Source of the DNA: Oscillospiraceae bacterium | GTDB lineage: Bacteria; Bacillota; Clostridia; Oscillospirales; CAG-272 | DNA length: 64,000 nucleotides | Assembly (NCBI GenBank): GCA_015065385.1 | Contig: SVQK01000057.1 | Span: 1 to 64,000 of the forward strand | Direction of reading: 5' to 3' | Shown here: positions 53,839 through 62,975 of the stretch, one piece after another | How the letters are laid out: the number at the start of each line of letters is the position of its first letter | How positions within the stretch are numbered: the stretch's first letter is position 1 | Position numbers and translations under genes: made by a program | Notes under the pieces: generated by a model | Told to the model about the DNA's origin: nothing | The model's input: only the letters and a program-made list of their open reading frames with translations | Database searches by the model: none

Positions 53839-54693
53839 ATGAATCAGACCTTTATCACCCTCAACGACGGGACGAAGATCCCGCAGTTCGGCCTCGGCGT
53901 CTATCAGGTCCCGGCGGGGGAGGAGACCGAAAAGGCCGTCCGGGAAGCCCTTGCGATGGGGGTGCGCCATATCGACACCGCCCACGCTTATCAGAACGAG
54001 CGGAGCGTGGGAAAAGCGGTCCGGGAAAGCGGCATTCCGCGGGAGGAGATCTGGATCACCACGAAGCTCTGGCCCAGCGAATACGGGGAGGGGAAGACCG
54101 CGGAGGCCATTGACAAAGCCCTCGCACGCCTCGGAACGGACTATATTGATCTGCTCCTGCTCCATCAGCAGTTCGGGGACTACCTCGGCGCATGGCGGGA
54201 TATGGAAAAGGCCGTGGCCGCGGGAAAGGTCCGCTCCATCGGCATCAGCAACTTTGAATCCGAACGTCTGGAGGAGCTGTGCGAGGCGGCAGAGATCAAG
54301 CCGTCGGTATTGCAGGTGGAATGCCATCCGTACTATCAGCAGAACGCGCTGAAGGCCCGGATCGAGAAGTACGGCACGGTGATCGAGAGCTGGTACCCCA
54401 TCGGCCACGGGGATCCGGGACTCATTTCCGAGCCGCTGTTCACCGAACTCGGAAAGAAATACGGCAAGACCAACGTGCAGATCATCCTCCGCTGGCACAT
54501 CGAAGAGGGGACGATCCTCTTCCCCAAGACCACGAACCCCGTCCACATGAAGGAGAACTTCGACATTTTCGACTTCTCCCTGACGGAGGACGAGATGAAC
54601 CGGATCCGTGACCTCGACTGCGGCAGGCGGTTCTTCAATATGTCCCTCGCCGATCAGGAGAAGTTCCTCGGCGGATGGGCTCCAGCAGATTGA
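53839..54693 (+). CDS. Aldo/keto reductase (AKR5-like)
   Basis: 284 residues with the full catalytic tetrad: HIDTAHAY (Asp, Tyr), TTKLW (Lys), LLLLHQQ (His); IGISNFE and QVECHPYYQ are also typical. Cytosolic NADPH-dependent carbonyl reductase. ACGGAGGTTC precedes the ATG. TGATG joins it to the next gene. Confidence 0.93.
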   Translation: MNQTFITLNDGTKIPQFGLGVYQVPAGEETEKAVREALAMGVRHIDTAHAYQNERSVGKAVRESGIPREEIWITTKLWPSEYGEGKTAEAIDKALARLGTDYIDLLLLHQQFGDYLGAWRDMEKAVAAGKVRSIGISNFESERLEELCEAAEIKPSVLQVECHPYYQQNALKARIEKYGTVIESWYPIGHGDPGLISEPLFTELGKKYGKTNVQIILRWHIEEGTILFPKTTNPVHMKENFDIFDFSLTEDEMNRIRDLDCGRRFFNMSLADQEKFLGGWAPAD

Positions 54694-55280
54694 TGAAAAG
54701 AAAAGCAATCACGGTAGTTTTCTGCGCGGTCCTTCTGCTTTCCGCATCGTGCCGGGGACAGGAGGACGCGCCGGAAGCCGCTCGGATCGAGACGACGGAC
54801 TGGGCGGAAGCTATGCCAACAGACACAGAAGAGCCACAGGAGAACGACGATATGAAGACCAAGACCTACACCTACCCCGATTTCCCGAACGTCACCGTCA
54901 CGGGCCTCGACCCGGACAGCCTGAACGAAGAAGAAAACGCCGTCCTGTATGCGCAGGCGCGGTACTGCGAAGCCATGACGGAGGCGGACATCGACACCCT
55001 GCGTGCTCTGACGGACGAGGACAAGACCTACACCCACATGAGCGGGCTGACCCAAGACCGGGAGGAATACTTCGCCGACATCGCGGACGGGAGCCTGACA
55101 TACTACGCCATCGGGATGGAGAATCCGGTCGTGTCAGTGTCGGTGGACGGGGACCGGGCGGAGGTGACCTACACCGCCGCGCTCAACGCCAACGCTTACG
55201 GGGCGCGGGGAACCTTCCGCATGAAGGGGACGCATATCTGGGAGAAGCGGGACGGGACGTGGATCTCCGTGGATCGGTAA
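54693..55280 (+). CDS. NTF2-like/SnoaL-fold lipoprotein
   Basis: 195 residues; signal peptide with lipobox LSASC, then a linker and an NTF2-like domain (NEEENAVLYAQARYCEAMTEADIDTLRALTDEDKTY, ..GARGTFRMKGTHIWEKRDGTWISV). Start chosen at 54693, overlapping the previous stop (TGATG). Confidence 0.72.
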   Translation: MKRKAITVVFCAVLLLSASCRGQEDAPEAARIETTDWAEAMPTDTEEPQENDDMKTKTYTYPDFPNVTVTGLDPDSLNEEENAVLYAQARYCEAMTEADIDTLRALTDEDKTYTHMSGLTQDREEYFADIADGSLTYYAIGMENPVVSVSVDGDRAEVTYTAALNANAYGARGTFRMKGTHIWEKRDGTWISVDR

Positions 55281-55295
55281 CAAAGGGGAGAAGAA

Positions 55296-56258
55296 ATGAA
55301 GAAAAGAAAACTGCGGGATATCGAAGTCTCCGAGATTGGCATGGGCTGCATGGCGTTTTCGCACGGGTACGGGCAGATCCCGCCCGAGGAATACAGCGTA
55401 GAGGCGATCCGCGGGGCGTATGCGGCCGGATGCACCTTCTTCGACACGGCGGAGGTGTACAGTCCGAACCTCTCCGGCATCGGGCACAACGAGAAGATCG
55501 TAGGAAAAGCCCTCGAGGACGTGCGGAACGACGTGGTGCTCGCCACGAAGCTCTTTCTCCGCGTCCTCCCCGGGGCGGGCGTGTATCAGTCCGTCCGGCG
55601 GCACCTCACGGACTCCATGAAACGCCTGCGGACGGACCGGGTGGATCTTTACTACCTGCACCGCGTGGGGACGGTTCCCGTGGAGGACGTGGCGGAGGCG
55701 ATGGGGCGGCTGATCGACGAGGGCCTGATCCGCGGTTGGGGCCTGTCCCAGGTGGATACGGACGTCATCGACCGGGCCCAGCGGGTGACGCCCCTCGCCG
55801 CCGTGCAGAATATCTATTCGATGGTGGAGCGGGATTCCGAGGCGCGGGTGATCCCCTACTGCATGGAGCACGGCATCGGCTTTGTGCCGTTCTCCCCCAT
55901 CGCAAGCGGCCTGCTCTCCGGGAAGATCACCGCGGAGACGAAGTTCGAGAAGAACGACGACGTCCGCAACTGGGTCCCCCAGCTCTCCCGGGAGAACATC
56001 GCGGGGAACCAGCCCATCGTGGACCTTCTGCGGGACTTTGCGGAAAAGAAAAACGCAACACCCGCGCAGATCTCCCTTGCGTGGATGCTCCACAAATACC
56101 CGAACGTGGTCCCGATCCCCGGCTCGAAGAACAAGGGCCGGATCCTCGAGAACCTCGGGGCTGCGGAGGTGACGCTGACGGACGCGGAGTTCGCGGAGCT
56201 GGAAACCTCGCTGAACGGGCTGAAGGTGTACGGGCATCGGGGGCTTGGAGGATTCTGA
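55296..56258 (+). CDS. Aldo/keto reductase
   Basis: 320 residues: IGMGCMAFSHGYG, TFFDTAEVYSPN (Asp, Tyr), LATKLFL (Lys), LYYLHRVGTVPVEDV (His), ending LNGLKVYGHRGL. Stop overlaps the start of a truncated AKR (TGATG). SD GGGGAG lies upstream. Confidence 0.92.
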   Translation: MKKRKLRDIEVSEIGMGCMAFSHGYGQIPPEEYSVEAIRGAYAAGCTFFDTAEVYSPNLSGIGHNEKIVGKALEDVRNDVVLATKLFLRVLPGAGVYQSVRRHLTDSMKRLRTDRVDLYYLHRVGTVPVEDVAEAMGRLIDEGLIRGWGLSQVDTDVIDRAQRVTPLAAVQNIYSMVERDSEARVIPYCMEHGIGFVPFSPIASGLLSGKITAETKFEKNDDVRNWVPQLSRENIAGNQPIVDLLRDFAEKKNATPAQISLAWMLHKYPNVVPIPGSKNKGRILENLGAAEVTLTDAEFAELETSLNGLKVYGHRGLGGF

Positions 56259-56458
56259 TGAGGTCCATGACGAAAACAAGGCCCCTCGGGAAGAGCGGGA
56301 TCGAGGTCTCTGCCATCGGCTACGGCTGCATGGGGCAGACGCATTCCTACGGGATCGTGGAGCGGGAGGAGGATACACTGACAGAGCTGAAAATGAAAAG
56401 CCGGAGAACGCGGTCTGTGCTCTTCGGCTTTTATGCTTTTTACCGCGAGGGGCGGTGA
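56258..56458 (+). pseudogene. Truncated aldo/keto reductase
   Basis: Reads MRSMTKTRPLGKSGIEVSAIGYGCMGQTHSYG, an AKR N-terminus (first ~37 residues), then falls into unrelated sequence that includes a terminator. A third tandem AKR lost almost all of its coding region. Confidence 0.75.
56396..56432 (+). terminator. Terminator of the AKR operon
   Basis: AAAAGCCG (56396-56403) pairs with CGGCTTTT (56425-56432). It was kept when the third AKR was deleted. Confidence 0.65.
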
Positions 56459-56476
56459 AAATTTACAGGAAGACGC

Positions 56477-56505
56477 TGGATTATCCGGGCTTGATCCGCT
56501 ATACT
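56477..56505 (+). promoter_or_regulatory. Candidate promoter of the PaaK-like gene
   Basis: TGGATT (56477-56482), 17-bp spacer, TATACT (56500-56505). Confidence 0.45.
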
Positions 56506-56570
56506 TGATTCAAACGCGATTCAGACGACGCGAACGGAGCGGCAAATCGGGATTGATTGGGAAGGTGAAT

Positions 56571-57896
56571 ATGGGTCTGCTTGATAAAATGATAAAAACA
56601 TACAGAGGAGATCGGCGGTCAAGGGAAAAGATCAAAGCAGTGCAGAGGAAGCGGCTGCTGTCCCTTGTAAAATATGCCAGAGATCATAGTCCCTTTTATC
56701 GGAACTTGTATGCCGAAATCGGGAATGATTTTACGCTGACCGATCTTCCCCCCGTCAGCAAACCTGAACTGATGGCGCATTTTGATGATGTGCTGACGGA
56801 TCGCCGCATCACGATGGCGCGGATAGACGACTTTACACAGGATCTTGATCATATCGGCAGAATGATCGACAACAAGTATCTGATCTTCAAAACATCAGGA
56901 TCCACGGGTAATCCTGCGGTCGTGCTGTATGACAAGCAGAATATTGATGTTTCTTCCGCGGTTGCGGCCTTTCGGACATTCGCAAGGAAAGAGGATTTTC
57001 GGAAGTTTATGAACCACGGAAAGAAAACAGCCGGCGTATTTGCAGATTACGGCTTTTATCTTGCCTGTGGGATGTCCAGATATCTTCAGTTGAAAATGCC
57101 GCGTCAGAAGACAAAGATCACGGTCGATGTAAACGCGCCGGAATCGGATATTATAAAACAATTGAATGATTTTCAGCCTTCCATGTTAAGCGGTTATCCT
57201 TCCAATCTTGCCCTGCTTGCCGATTTTGAAGAACTCAGCATCCATCCCGATGTTGTGATCACAGGCGGCGAGCTTCTCACCGATGATGTCCGCCGAAAAC
57301 TTGAGCGCAGGTTTGGCTGCTATGTGCAGACACATTATTCCTGTACGGAGGGCGGAGAGATCGCTTGTGAGTGCGAAGAAAAGCATCTGCATATCAACGA
57401 GGATTGGGTGATCGTTGAGCCGGTCGATTCCGAAAACAATCCGGTGCCGTATGGAGAGATGTCGGATAAGGTTCTCTTGACGAATCTGTCAAACTATATC
57501 CAGCCGTTCATACGCTACGAATTAACGGACAGAGTGATCGTTCACAACGAGAAATGCAAATGCGGCAGAAATACCCTGTGGCTGGAAATCGAAGGAAGAA
57601 CCGACGATATTCTGGAATTTGAAAACGGCGTTCGCATCGCGCCGATGTCTTTATACAAGGTGTTGGAGGAAGTTAAATCCATACGCAGGTTCCAGCTTGT
57701 CCAGAGAGCGTCTGACAGGGTGGAGCTCAGAATCACATCGGATGATCCCGGGGAGGCTTTTGATCGTGCAAAGCGTGATTTGCGGGAATTCTTTGGCAGT
57801 AAAGGACTGAATGTGGAGATCGTTCCGTCCGACTTAACACCGCAGGCCGATAAGATCAGCGGCAAATTCAAACATATATACAGGGATTTTGAATGA
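56571..57896 (+). CDS. PaaK-like adenylate-forming ligase
   Basis: 441 residues, phenylacetate-CoA ligase/CapK-like class. FKTSGSTGNPAVVLYD is the AMP-binding phosphate loop, THYSCTEGGEIACE and RYELTDRV and EGRTDDILEFENGVRIAP the later core motifs. HNEKCKCGRN could be a metal site. Activates a carboxylate with ATP. GAAGGTGAAT lies upstream of ATG 56571. The gene is AT-richer than its neighbours, with codons such as ATA and TTA, a sign of recent transfer. No CoA-pathway partner is nearby. Confidence 0.85.
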   Translation: MGLLDKMIKTYRGDRRSREKIKAVQRKRLLSLVKYARDHSPFYRNLYAEIGNDFTLTDLPPVSKPELMAHFDDVLTDRRITMARIDDFTQDLDHIGRMIDNKYLIFKTSGSTGNPAVVLYDKQNIDVSSAVAAFRTFARKEDFRKFMNHGKKTAGVFADYGFYLACGMSRYLQLKMPRQKTKITVDVNAPESDIIKQLNDFQPSMLSGYPSNLALLADFEELSIHPDVVITGGELLTDDVRRKLERRFGCYVQTHYSCTEGGEIACECEEKHLHINEDWVIVEPVDSENNPVPYGEMSDKVLLTNLSNYIQPFIRYELTDRVIVHNEKCKCGRNTLWLEIEGRTDDILEFENGVRIAPMSLYKVLEEVKSIRRFQLVQRASDRVELRITSDDPGEAFDRAKRDLREFFGSKGLNVEIVPSDLTPQADKISGKFKHIYRDFE

Positions 57897-57980
57897 TGGT
57901 ATTCTACAAAGAAATCGAAAGATAATCGTGCTTAGCAATTCCAATTTGCAGGAATATCGCTGAATCCGGATCCGACGAGG

Positions 57981-58025
57981 CGTCCGAAACGCGGGCGTTC
58001 GAAACGCGGGCGTCCGGAACGTGGG
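57981..58025. repeat. Three tandem 15-bp repeats
   Basis: CGTCCGAAACGCGGG, CGTTCGAAACGCGGG and CGTCCGGAACGTGGG, 57981-57995, 57996-58010, 58011-58025. In frame with a multiple of three on any strand. Confidence 0.8.
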
Positions 58026-58035
58026 AAGGAAAAGC

Positions 58036-58155
58036 ATGAATAAAAGCTATACCATAGAAAAAGAAACGCTGTTTATCCACGACTTCAAAGACCGGTTTGA
58101 TGATTGGAGCAGCGGCGAATGGCGGGAGCGGATCACCGCGCTTGTCATATCATAA
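58036..58155 (+). CDS. Short 39-residue protein or gene fragment
   Basis: MNKSYTIEKETLFIHDFKDRFDDWSSGEWRERITAL then a stop. AAGGA SD is good. Looks like a truncated N-terminus of an unknown protein; the terminator at 58202 follows. Confidence 0.4.
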   Translation: MNKSYTIEKETLFIHDFKDRFDDWSSGEWRERITALVIS

Positions 58156-58201
58156 GCGTACTTCGGACGGAATCCGTGATTGAAATCCGCAAAACTCATC
58201 A

Positions 58202-58233
58202 GACAAGGTTCACAAAGGGCCTTGTCTTTTTTT
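58202..58233 (+). terminator. Intrinsic terminator
   Basis: GACAAGG (58202-58208) with CCTTGTC (58220-58226) then seven T. Confidence 0.85.
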
Positions 58234-58276
58234 GAAACATCCACCCCGATTTCCGGAGACGTTCACAAACCGACCC

Positions 58277-58304
58277 TTTGCCCGTCAGATTGACCCGGTA
58301 TAAT
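58277..58304 (+). promoter_or_regulatory. Promoter of the secreted carbohydrate-binding-like gene
   Basis: TATAAT at 58299-58304 with TTTGCC (58277-58282) 16 bp upstream. Confidence 0.5.
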
Positions 58305-58401
58305 ACGGCCATCAACCGAAAACAACCCCGGACACAGATCCGGCAGTGCAAGTGTGCACAGTGCAGAAGCACCGCGCAGACTGCGCAGAAAGGAACGGGC
58401 C

Positions 58402-59637
58402 ATGAAGAACAACAACAAAAAGATCATCGTCAGCATTCTCGTGGGAGCGATGCTCCTCACCTCCGCCACCGCGGTTTCCGCCGCCTCGGTCTGGGGCAGC
58501 CGTTCCTCTTCCATGATGGGGACCGGCATGACTGAAACCTACGCCGCCAAGACAAACGCTCTCTCCTACAGCGACCTGACCGGCGGCATCGTCACCGCGG
58601 ACGATCTCTTCTCGAAGAGGGATCTCAAACAGGAAGCCGACCTCAGCGAAGCCTCCTGTATTACCGTGGAGGACGGCCAGACCATCAGCATCACCGCCGA
58701 GGGCGTCTACGTCCTCACCGGGACCGCCGCGAACTGCACGGTAAAGATCGAGGCCGACAAGGAAGCCAAGGTCCAGCTCGTCCTCGACGGCGTGTCCATC
58801 GTAAACGACGACTTCCCGGCGATCTATGTTGTGTCCGCCGACAAGGTCTTCGTCACCACGACCGAGGGCAGCGAAAACACCCTCTCCGTCACCGGAACCT
58901 TCAAGGCGGACGGCGAAACGGGCACCGACGCCGTGATCTGGTCGAAGGAAGACCTCCTGCTGAACGGCAAGGGGACCCTCACCGTCACCTCCGCGAAGGG
59001 CAACGGCATCACCTCGAAGGATGATCTCAAAATCACCGGCGGCACCCTGAACGTCACCGCACTGCTCGACGCTCTCGAAGCCAACGACTCCATTGTGATT
59101 TATGACGGCAACATCACCGTCAGCTCGAAAAAGGACGGCCTGCACGCGGAGAACGACGAAGACGACTCCATCGGCTATATCTGGATCGGCGGCGGCACGC
59201 TGAACGTCACAGCCACCGACGACGCCATCCACGGCACTTCCTTCGTCCAGGTAGACGGGGGCACGATCACCGTCTCCGGCGCGGAAGGAATCGAGGGAAC
59301 CTACATCCAGATCAACGGCGGCGAAATCACGGTGTACGGCACGGACGACGGCCTCAACGGGGCAAACAAAAGCTCTGCTTACGAAACCGCCGTTGAGATC
59401 GCGGGCGGCACACTGAACGTGACGGTCGGTCAGGGCGACACGGACGCCATCGACTCCAACGGCAACATCTATATGACAGGCGGCACCGTGAATATCACCG
59501 CCAGCGGCTCCTTCGACTACGACGGCACGGCGACCTACACGGGCGGTACGATCATCGTCAACGGCCAGACCGTGAACAGCATCACCAATTCGATGATGGG
59601 CGGTATGGGCAACATGCAGATGGGCGGACGGCACTGA
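58402..59637 (+). CDS. Secreted DUF4353 (carbohydrate-binding domain-containing) protein
   Basis: 411 residues. A Sec signal peptide ends ATAVSAAS. The rest is a right-handed beta-helix-like repeat with recurrent GGTLNVTA, GGTITVSG, GGEITVYG units, rich in Thr/Asp/Gly. It matches DUF4353-type extracellular proteins in Clostridia, often annotated as carbohydrate binding. ACGGGCC is a weak SD. No cell-wall anchor is seen; a Met-rich C-terminus (SMMGGMGNMQMGG) is unusual and could bind metal. Confidence 0.85.
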   Translation: MKNNNKKIIVSILVGAMLLTSATAVSAASVWGSRSSSMMGTGMTETYAAKTNALSYSDLTGGIVTADDLFSKRDLKQEADLSEASCITVEDGQTISITAEGVYVLTGTAANCTVKIEADKEAKVQLVLDGVSIVNDDFPAIYVVSADKVFVTTTEGSENTLSVTGTFKADGETGTDAVIWSKEDLLLNGKGTLTVTSAKGNGITSKDDLKITGGTLNVTALLDALEANDSIVIYDGNITVSSKKDGLHAENDEDDSIGYIWIGGGTLNVTATDDAIHGTSFVQVDGGTITVSGAEGIEGTYIQINGGEITVYGTDDGLNGANKSSAYETAVEIAGGTLNVTVGQGDTDAIDSNGNIYMTGGTVNITASGSFDYDGTATYTGGTIIVNGQTVNSITNSMMGGMGNMQMGGRH

Positions 59638-59801
59638 ACCGGCAGCCAGAAATTGACGAAGAAATATTGAGACGATCCGGTCGGATGAAGCTTATGGTAT
59701 AATGAAAGACCGGACAGGATAACACATAAAGAAGACAAAACAGGTCAGAAACAGGCGGGCCCGCCTACTGAATATATCATGAAAAAAAGGAGTGAAACAG
59801 A

Positions 59802-60347
59802 ATGAAGAAAAGAAGAACGCTCGCCCTCCTCATGGCAGGGATCCTGACGGCATCCGCGCTTTCGATCGGCGCATCGGCGGAAGACACGGAACCCGCGCCC
59901 CAGGCAGGGATCGCACAGGAGGAAACCGTCTCCGAGAAGAAAGCGAAGAAATCCGCCGAAAGCACATCCGAAGAAAGTACCGCCAAAGAGAAGAAGACAA
60001 AGAAATCCTCCGAAAGCACATCTGAAGACGGCACGGTCACGGAGAAAAAAGCGAAGAAGTCCGCCGACAGCTCGTCCGAATCCGGAACCGCAAAACGGAA
60101 GCCCGGCAAAAAAGGCTCGAAAACCGCTGAGCCGGAGGGCGCGATCGGAAAGGACGCCGCCAAGGAAGCCGCTCTCGCCGACGCAGGTACCCAAGCCGAA
60201 GGGCACGTCCGCGGACGGTATACCGAAAAGGACGGGGTGGGAATCTACAAGGTCACCTTCAAGGCGGGCGGTCAGCGGTACAAATACCGGATCGACGCCA
60301 TGACCGGCGAAATCCTCGAAAAGAACGTGACGGAGATAACCGAATAA
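59802..60347 (+). CDS. Secreted PepSY-domain protein with Lys-rich repeats
   Basis: 181 residues. Signal peptide ends GASAED. Three 18-residue repeats of EKKAKKSAESTSEESTAK type follow (59934-60095). The C-terminal ~65 residues are a PepSY domain (ALADAGTQAEGHVRGRY..YKYRIDAMTGEIL). PepSY domains inhibit or bind proteases at the surface; the Lys repeats may stick to wall polymers. AAAGGAG precedes the ATG. Confidence 0.8.
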   Translation: MKKRRTLALLMAGILTASALSIGASAEDTEPAPQAGIAQEETVSEKKAKKSAESTSEESTAKEKKTKKSSESTSEDGTVTEKKAKKSADSSSESGTAKRKPGKKGSKTAEPEGAIGKDAAKEAALADAGTQAEGHVRGRYTEKDGVGIYKVTFKAGGQRYKYRIDAMTGEILEKNVTEITE

Positions 60348-60355
60348 ACCACACG

Positions 60356-60394
60356 GCCCCCGCGCTTCCGAACAGATCGGAACCCTGCGGGGGC
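60356..60394 (+). terminator. Terminator of the PepSY gene
   Basis: GCCCCCGC (60356-60363) with GCGGGGGC (60387-60394), inner TTCCGA/TCGGAA also pairs, then TTCGTT. Confidence 0.8.
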
Positions 60395-60425
60395 TTCGTT
60401 ATGGGATTGAATCGGCGCGGATGCG

Positions 60426-60774
60426 TCAGTACAGCTGGCAGATAAACGAAATCACCCCGTCCCGCCACACGGCCTCGATGCTCCCGCCGCAGTTCTCGCA
60501 GATGCTCTCGGCGATGCTGAGGCCGATCCCGTAGCCGCCCCGGTCGATGTTGTGAGATTCGTCCTGACGGTAAAACCGGTCGAAGAAGCGGGAGGTGTCC
60601 ACGCCCTCCCCCTCGGCGTAGGAATTGGACACGGTCAGAAGCGCCCCCCGGCCCCGCTTGTTCTGCTCCAGCGCGATCCGGATAACGCCGCCGCGGAAGC
60701 CGTAAGCGGCATCGCGCCGACGCAGAGGGACAGCGAGAGAAGAAGGGAAAAAGCCGTACCGGGATTCTCTTCAT
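60426..60774 (-). pseudogene. Chimera: broken signal peptide joined to a histidine kinase C-terminus
   Basis: The downstream part encodes the ATPase end of a sensor kinase: VIRIALEQNKRG, VSNSYAEGEG, DRFYRQDESHN, GGYGIGLSIAESICENCGG. The upstream ATG starts MKRIPVR, then a secretion-signal-like LLLSLSLCVGAMPLTASAA follows in a different frame. So a signal peptide with a one-base frameshift has been fused by deletion to a kinase tail. Dead. Confidence 0.7.
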
Positions 60775-60854
60775 GAGTTGCCTCCTGTCCTGTCGTTTTT
60801 CATGCTCATCCGATGAGGGTTGTCCGCCGGGGAGGCGATGCGGGGATCCGTCGA

Positions 60855-61766
60855 TCAGATATTTGTATTCCCCGTTTCTTTTCCTTCCAGCCCGTCCAGA
60901 GCGCCCTTCATATAGGCCTTTGACAGCTCCGCCAGCTTTATGCCGAATTTGTCGGACACTTCCTCCAGAATATCGAACGGGATCGATACGGAGTCCTTCT
61001 CTTCATATAGACCCGCGTGTACGCCGAGGGAATAGATCTCGATTCTGATCGTCACGGGATCCAGTCCGTCGTCGTCCCAGATCCGCTTCAGCACCGTATT
61101 CCGGCGTGCCAGCAGGCGGTTGTACAAAAGCCGGATCCCCCAGCCGATCAGGTAAACCAGCACGAACAGGAGCAGGACGGACACATAGTAGGGCACGAAC
61201 TCGTTCAGATGATAGTGGTCGTCCCAGTTCCCGGCAAGAATGACGTTGTAGTAATACAGACCGCCGTAAGCCGCCACCGGAATGATGGAGAGCAGGTTGT
61301 CGATCCGGTCCAGCGTATGCCCGGACTCGACCATGAAGAAGGACACAAGGATCATGAGCGGGCTGATGATGTGAAGGAAGAAATTCGCGCCGCCGAAGGC
61401 AACCACGGGATCGAACCAGCTGATGAACAGTACGGCGAAGACCATTGTCAGCGTGAGGCAGACCGTACCGGCATAGTGTATCCTCTGCAGCCATTTCGGG
61501 TACGTCAGCCGTTTCCTGCTCATGCCCTCCACCGCATAGGGAACGATCATCGTCGCCGCCAGCGCTGTGAGTATGTTTGAATCGATGGTGAACCACTTGA
61601 ACATCTCCCGGACTTCCTTCAGCGTAACGCTGACGAAGGAATACCCGACGCCCCCGAGGGAAAACAGGATCGTGATCAGACACGCCGCAAAAGCAATCGT
61701 CGACCGCCATCGGAACAGGTTGACAAGATGGATTCGTTTTTTTTCGTTTCTTTTCATGTTTTTCAT
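60855..61766 (-). CDS. Integral membrane protein, Pr6Pr-like
   Basis: 303 residues, six membrane segments in the first ~215 and a soluble C-terminal ~85 residues. FKWFTIDSNILTALAATM and FFLHIISPLMILVSFFMVES resemble the Pr6Pr family pattern. Tail contains DPVTIRIEIYSLGVHAGLYEE. Function unknown. Confidence 0.72.
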   Translation of the reverse strand: MKNMKRNEKKRIHLVNLFRWRSTIAFAACLITILFSLGGVGYSFVSVTLKEVREMFKWFTIDSNILTALAATMIVPYAVEGMSRKRLTYPKWLQRIHYAGTVCLTLTMVFAVLFISWFDPVVAFGGANFFLHIISPLMILVSFFMVESGHTLDRIDNLLSIIPVAAYGGLYYYNVILAGNWDDHYHLNEFVPYYVSVLLLFVLVYLIGWGIRLLYNRLLARRNTVLKRIWDDDGLDPVTIRIEIYSLGVHAGLYEEKDSVSIPFDILEEVSDKFGIKLAELSKAYMKGALDGLEGKETGNTNI

Positions 61767-61864
61767 CGTTTCAATCTCTCAAAAACGGAAGAAAGGCGCC
61801 CGGCAAAAACGACCTTCGGTCATATATCGGATTCATTTTCACGGGAGAGCATCTCTGCGCGGCG

Positions 61865-62920
61865 TCAGGCGGCGGGCCGAAGCTGTTCTGCCGACGGCAG
61901 TTTCCGGACACCCGGCTTGTAGATCGTTTCAAACTCGTCCCGCATGGATACGGTTTCAAAGCCCAGTTCCCGACAGGTTTCGGCAAAGGAGGCCGCTTCC
62001 TCCGGATCGCCGAAATCCCGTTCCGTGTCGTCGCAGAGGAGCATGTACGCGCGTCCTCCGTGCTGAACGGCGTACTGCGCCATCGACACATCCCCGGAGC
62101 TGTTCCCGAACACCAGCAGCGGAGCGGCGCCGATCTCGTTCACCGTCGTGACGACCTTGTTCATCTTCTGATTTTTCTGCAGGAGATTCCCTTCGAGCAG
62201 GACCCGGTCGTCCGAGGCGTAGGTGTATTTCCGCCCGTCCGTTTCCCCCTGTCCGGAGGCTTCCAGGGAGAAGGTGCTCCCGATCACCCGATCCGGAGGG
62301 ATCCACTCCCCGAGCGTGTCCGCGATCAGCTCCCGCGCCAGGGATCGCTCCGATCCGCTGCTGATGAAGACCGTGAAGCCATGCTCCGACAGGTACCGCA
62401 CCAGAGAGATCATCGGCAGATAAAAGCCCTCTCCGTATGTCATGTTCTCAAATCCGGCGGCGGGCTCCGCCATGACCCGGCGGACATAGGCCCGGTATTC
62501 CTCCACGGTGAAGCCCCGGAACGCCTCGGCCGCCATCTGCGCGGAGGATCTGGGGGAATCCGGCTCTTCCTCCCCGGCAAGAAGCGCGTCCTCCGCTTCT
62601 TCCGCCCATGCTCTGTCCTCCGGATCCGCCCGATACGCCTCGTCGTGCAGCAGTCTGTGAAGCAGGAGCCATTCGTCGAAGTAGGTGGGGAACCGTTCTC
62701 CATAGAGCGTGCCGTCCATATCGAACACGGCGATGCGGTCTTCCGGCGGCACATACGCCGCGCCCCGCTCATCCGTGACGGCGCGGACAAAGGACACAAG
62801 GGAGGCCATCGCCGGGGAGTCCGCCGTCCAGTAAGGGATCGCCGCTCTCCCGCCGCAGGACGCAAGGCACGGCAGAAGGACGCAGAGGCACAAAAGGAGC
62901 GTCCATGTTTTTCGTCTCAC
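61865..62920 (-). CDS. HAD-superfamily phosphatase lipoprotein
   Basis: 351 residues. Lipobox CLASC puts it on the outer face. HAD motif I AVFDMDGTL (Asp67, Asp69), motif II FISSGSERSL, motif III region, motif IV VFGNSSGDVSMAQYA. Acid phosphatase-like phosphomonoesterase. Confidence 0.88.
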   Translation of the reverse strand: MRRKTWTLLLCLCVLLPCLASCGGRAAIPYWTADSPAMASLVSFVRAVTDERGAAYVPPEDRIAVFDMDGTLYGERFPTYFDEWLLLHRLLHDEAYRADPEDRAWAEEAEDALLAGEEEPDSPRSSAQMAAEAFRGFTVEEYRAYVRRVMAEPAAGFENMTYGEGFYLPMISLVRYLSEHGFTVFISSGSERSLARELIADTLGEWIPPDRVIGSTFSLEASGQGETDGRKYTYASDDRVLLEGNLLQKNQKMNKVVTTVNEIGAAPLLVFGNSSGDVSMAQYAVQHGGRAYMLLCDDTERDFGDPEEAASFAETCRELGFETVSMRDEFETIYKPGVRKLPSAEQLRPAA

Positions 62921-62975
62921 AATAACCCTCGCAGCAAAGCATCAGACTGTCTGTTTCCGCGTACTCCGCCGCCTG

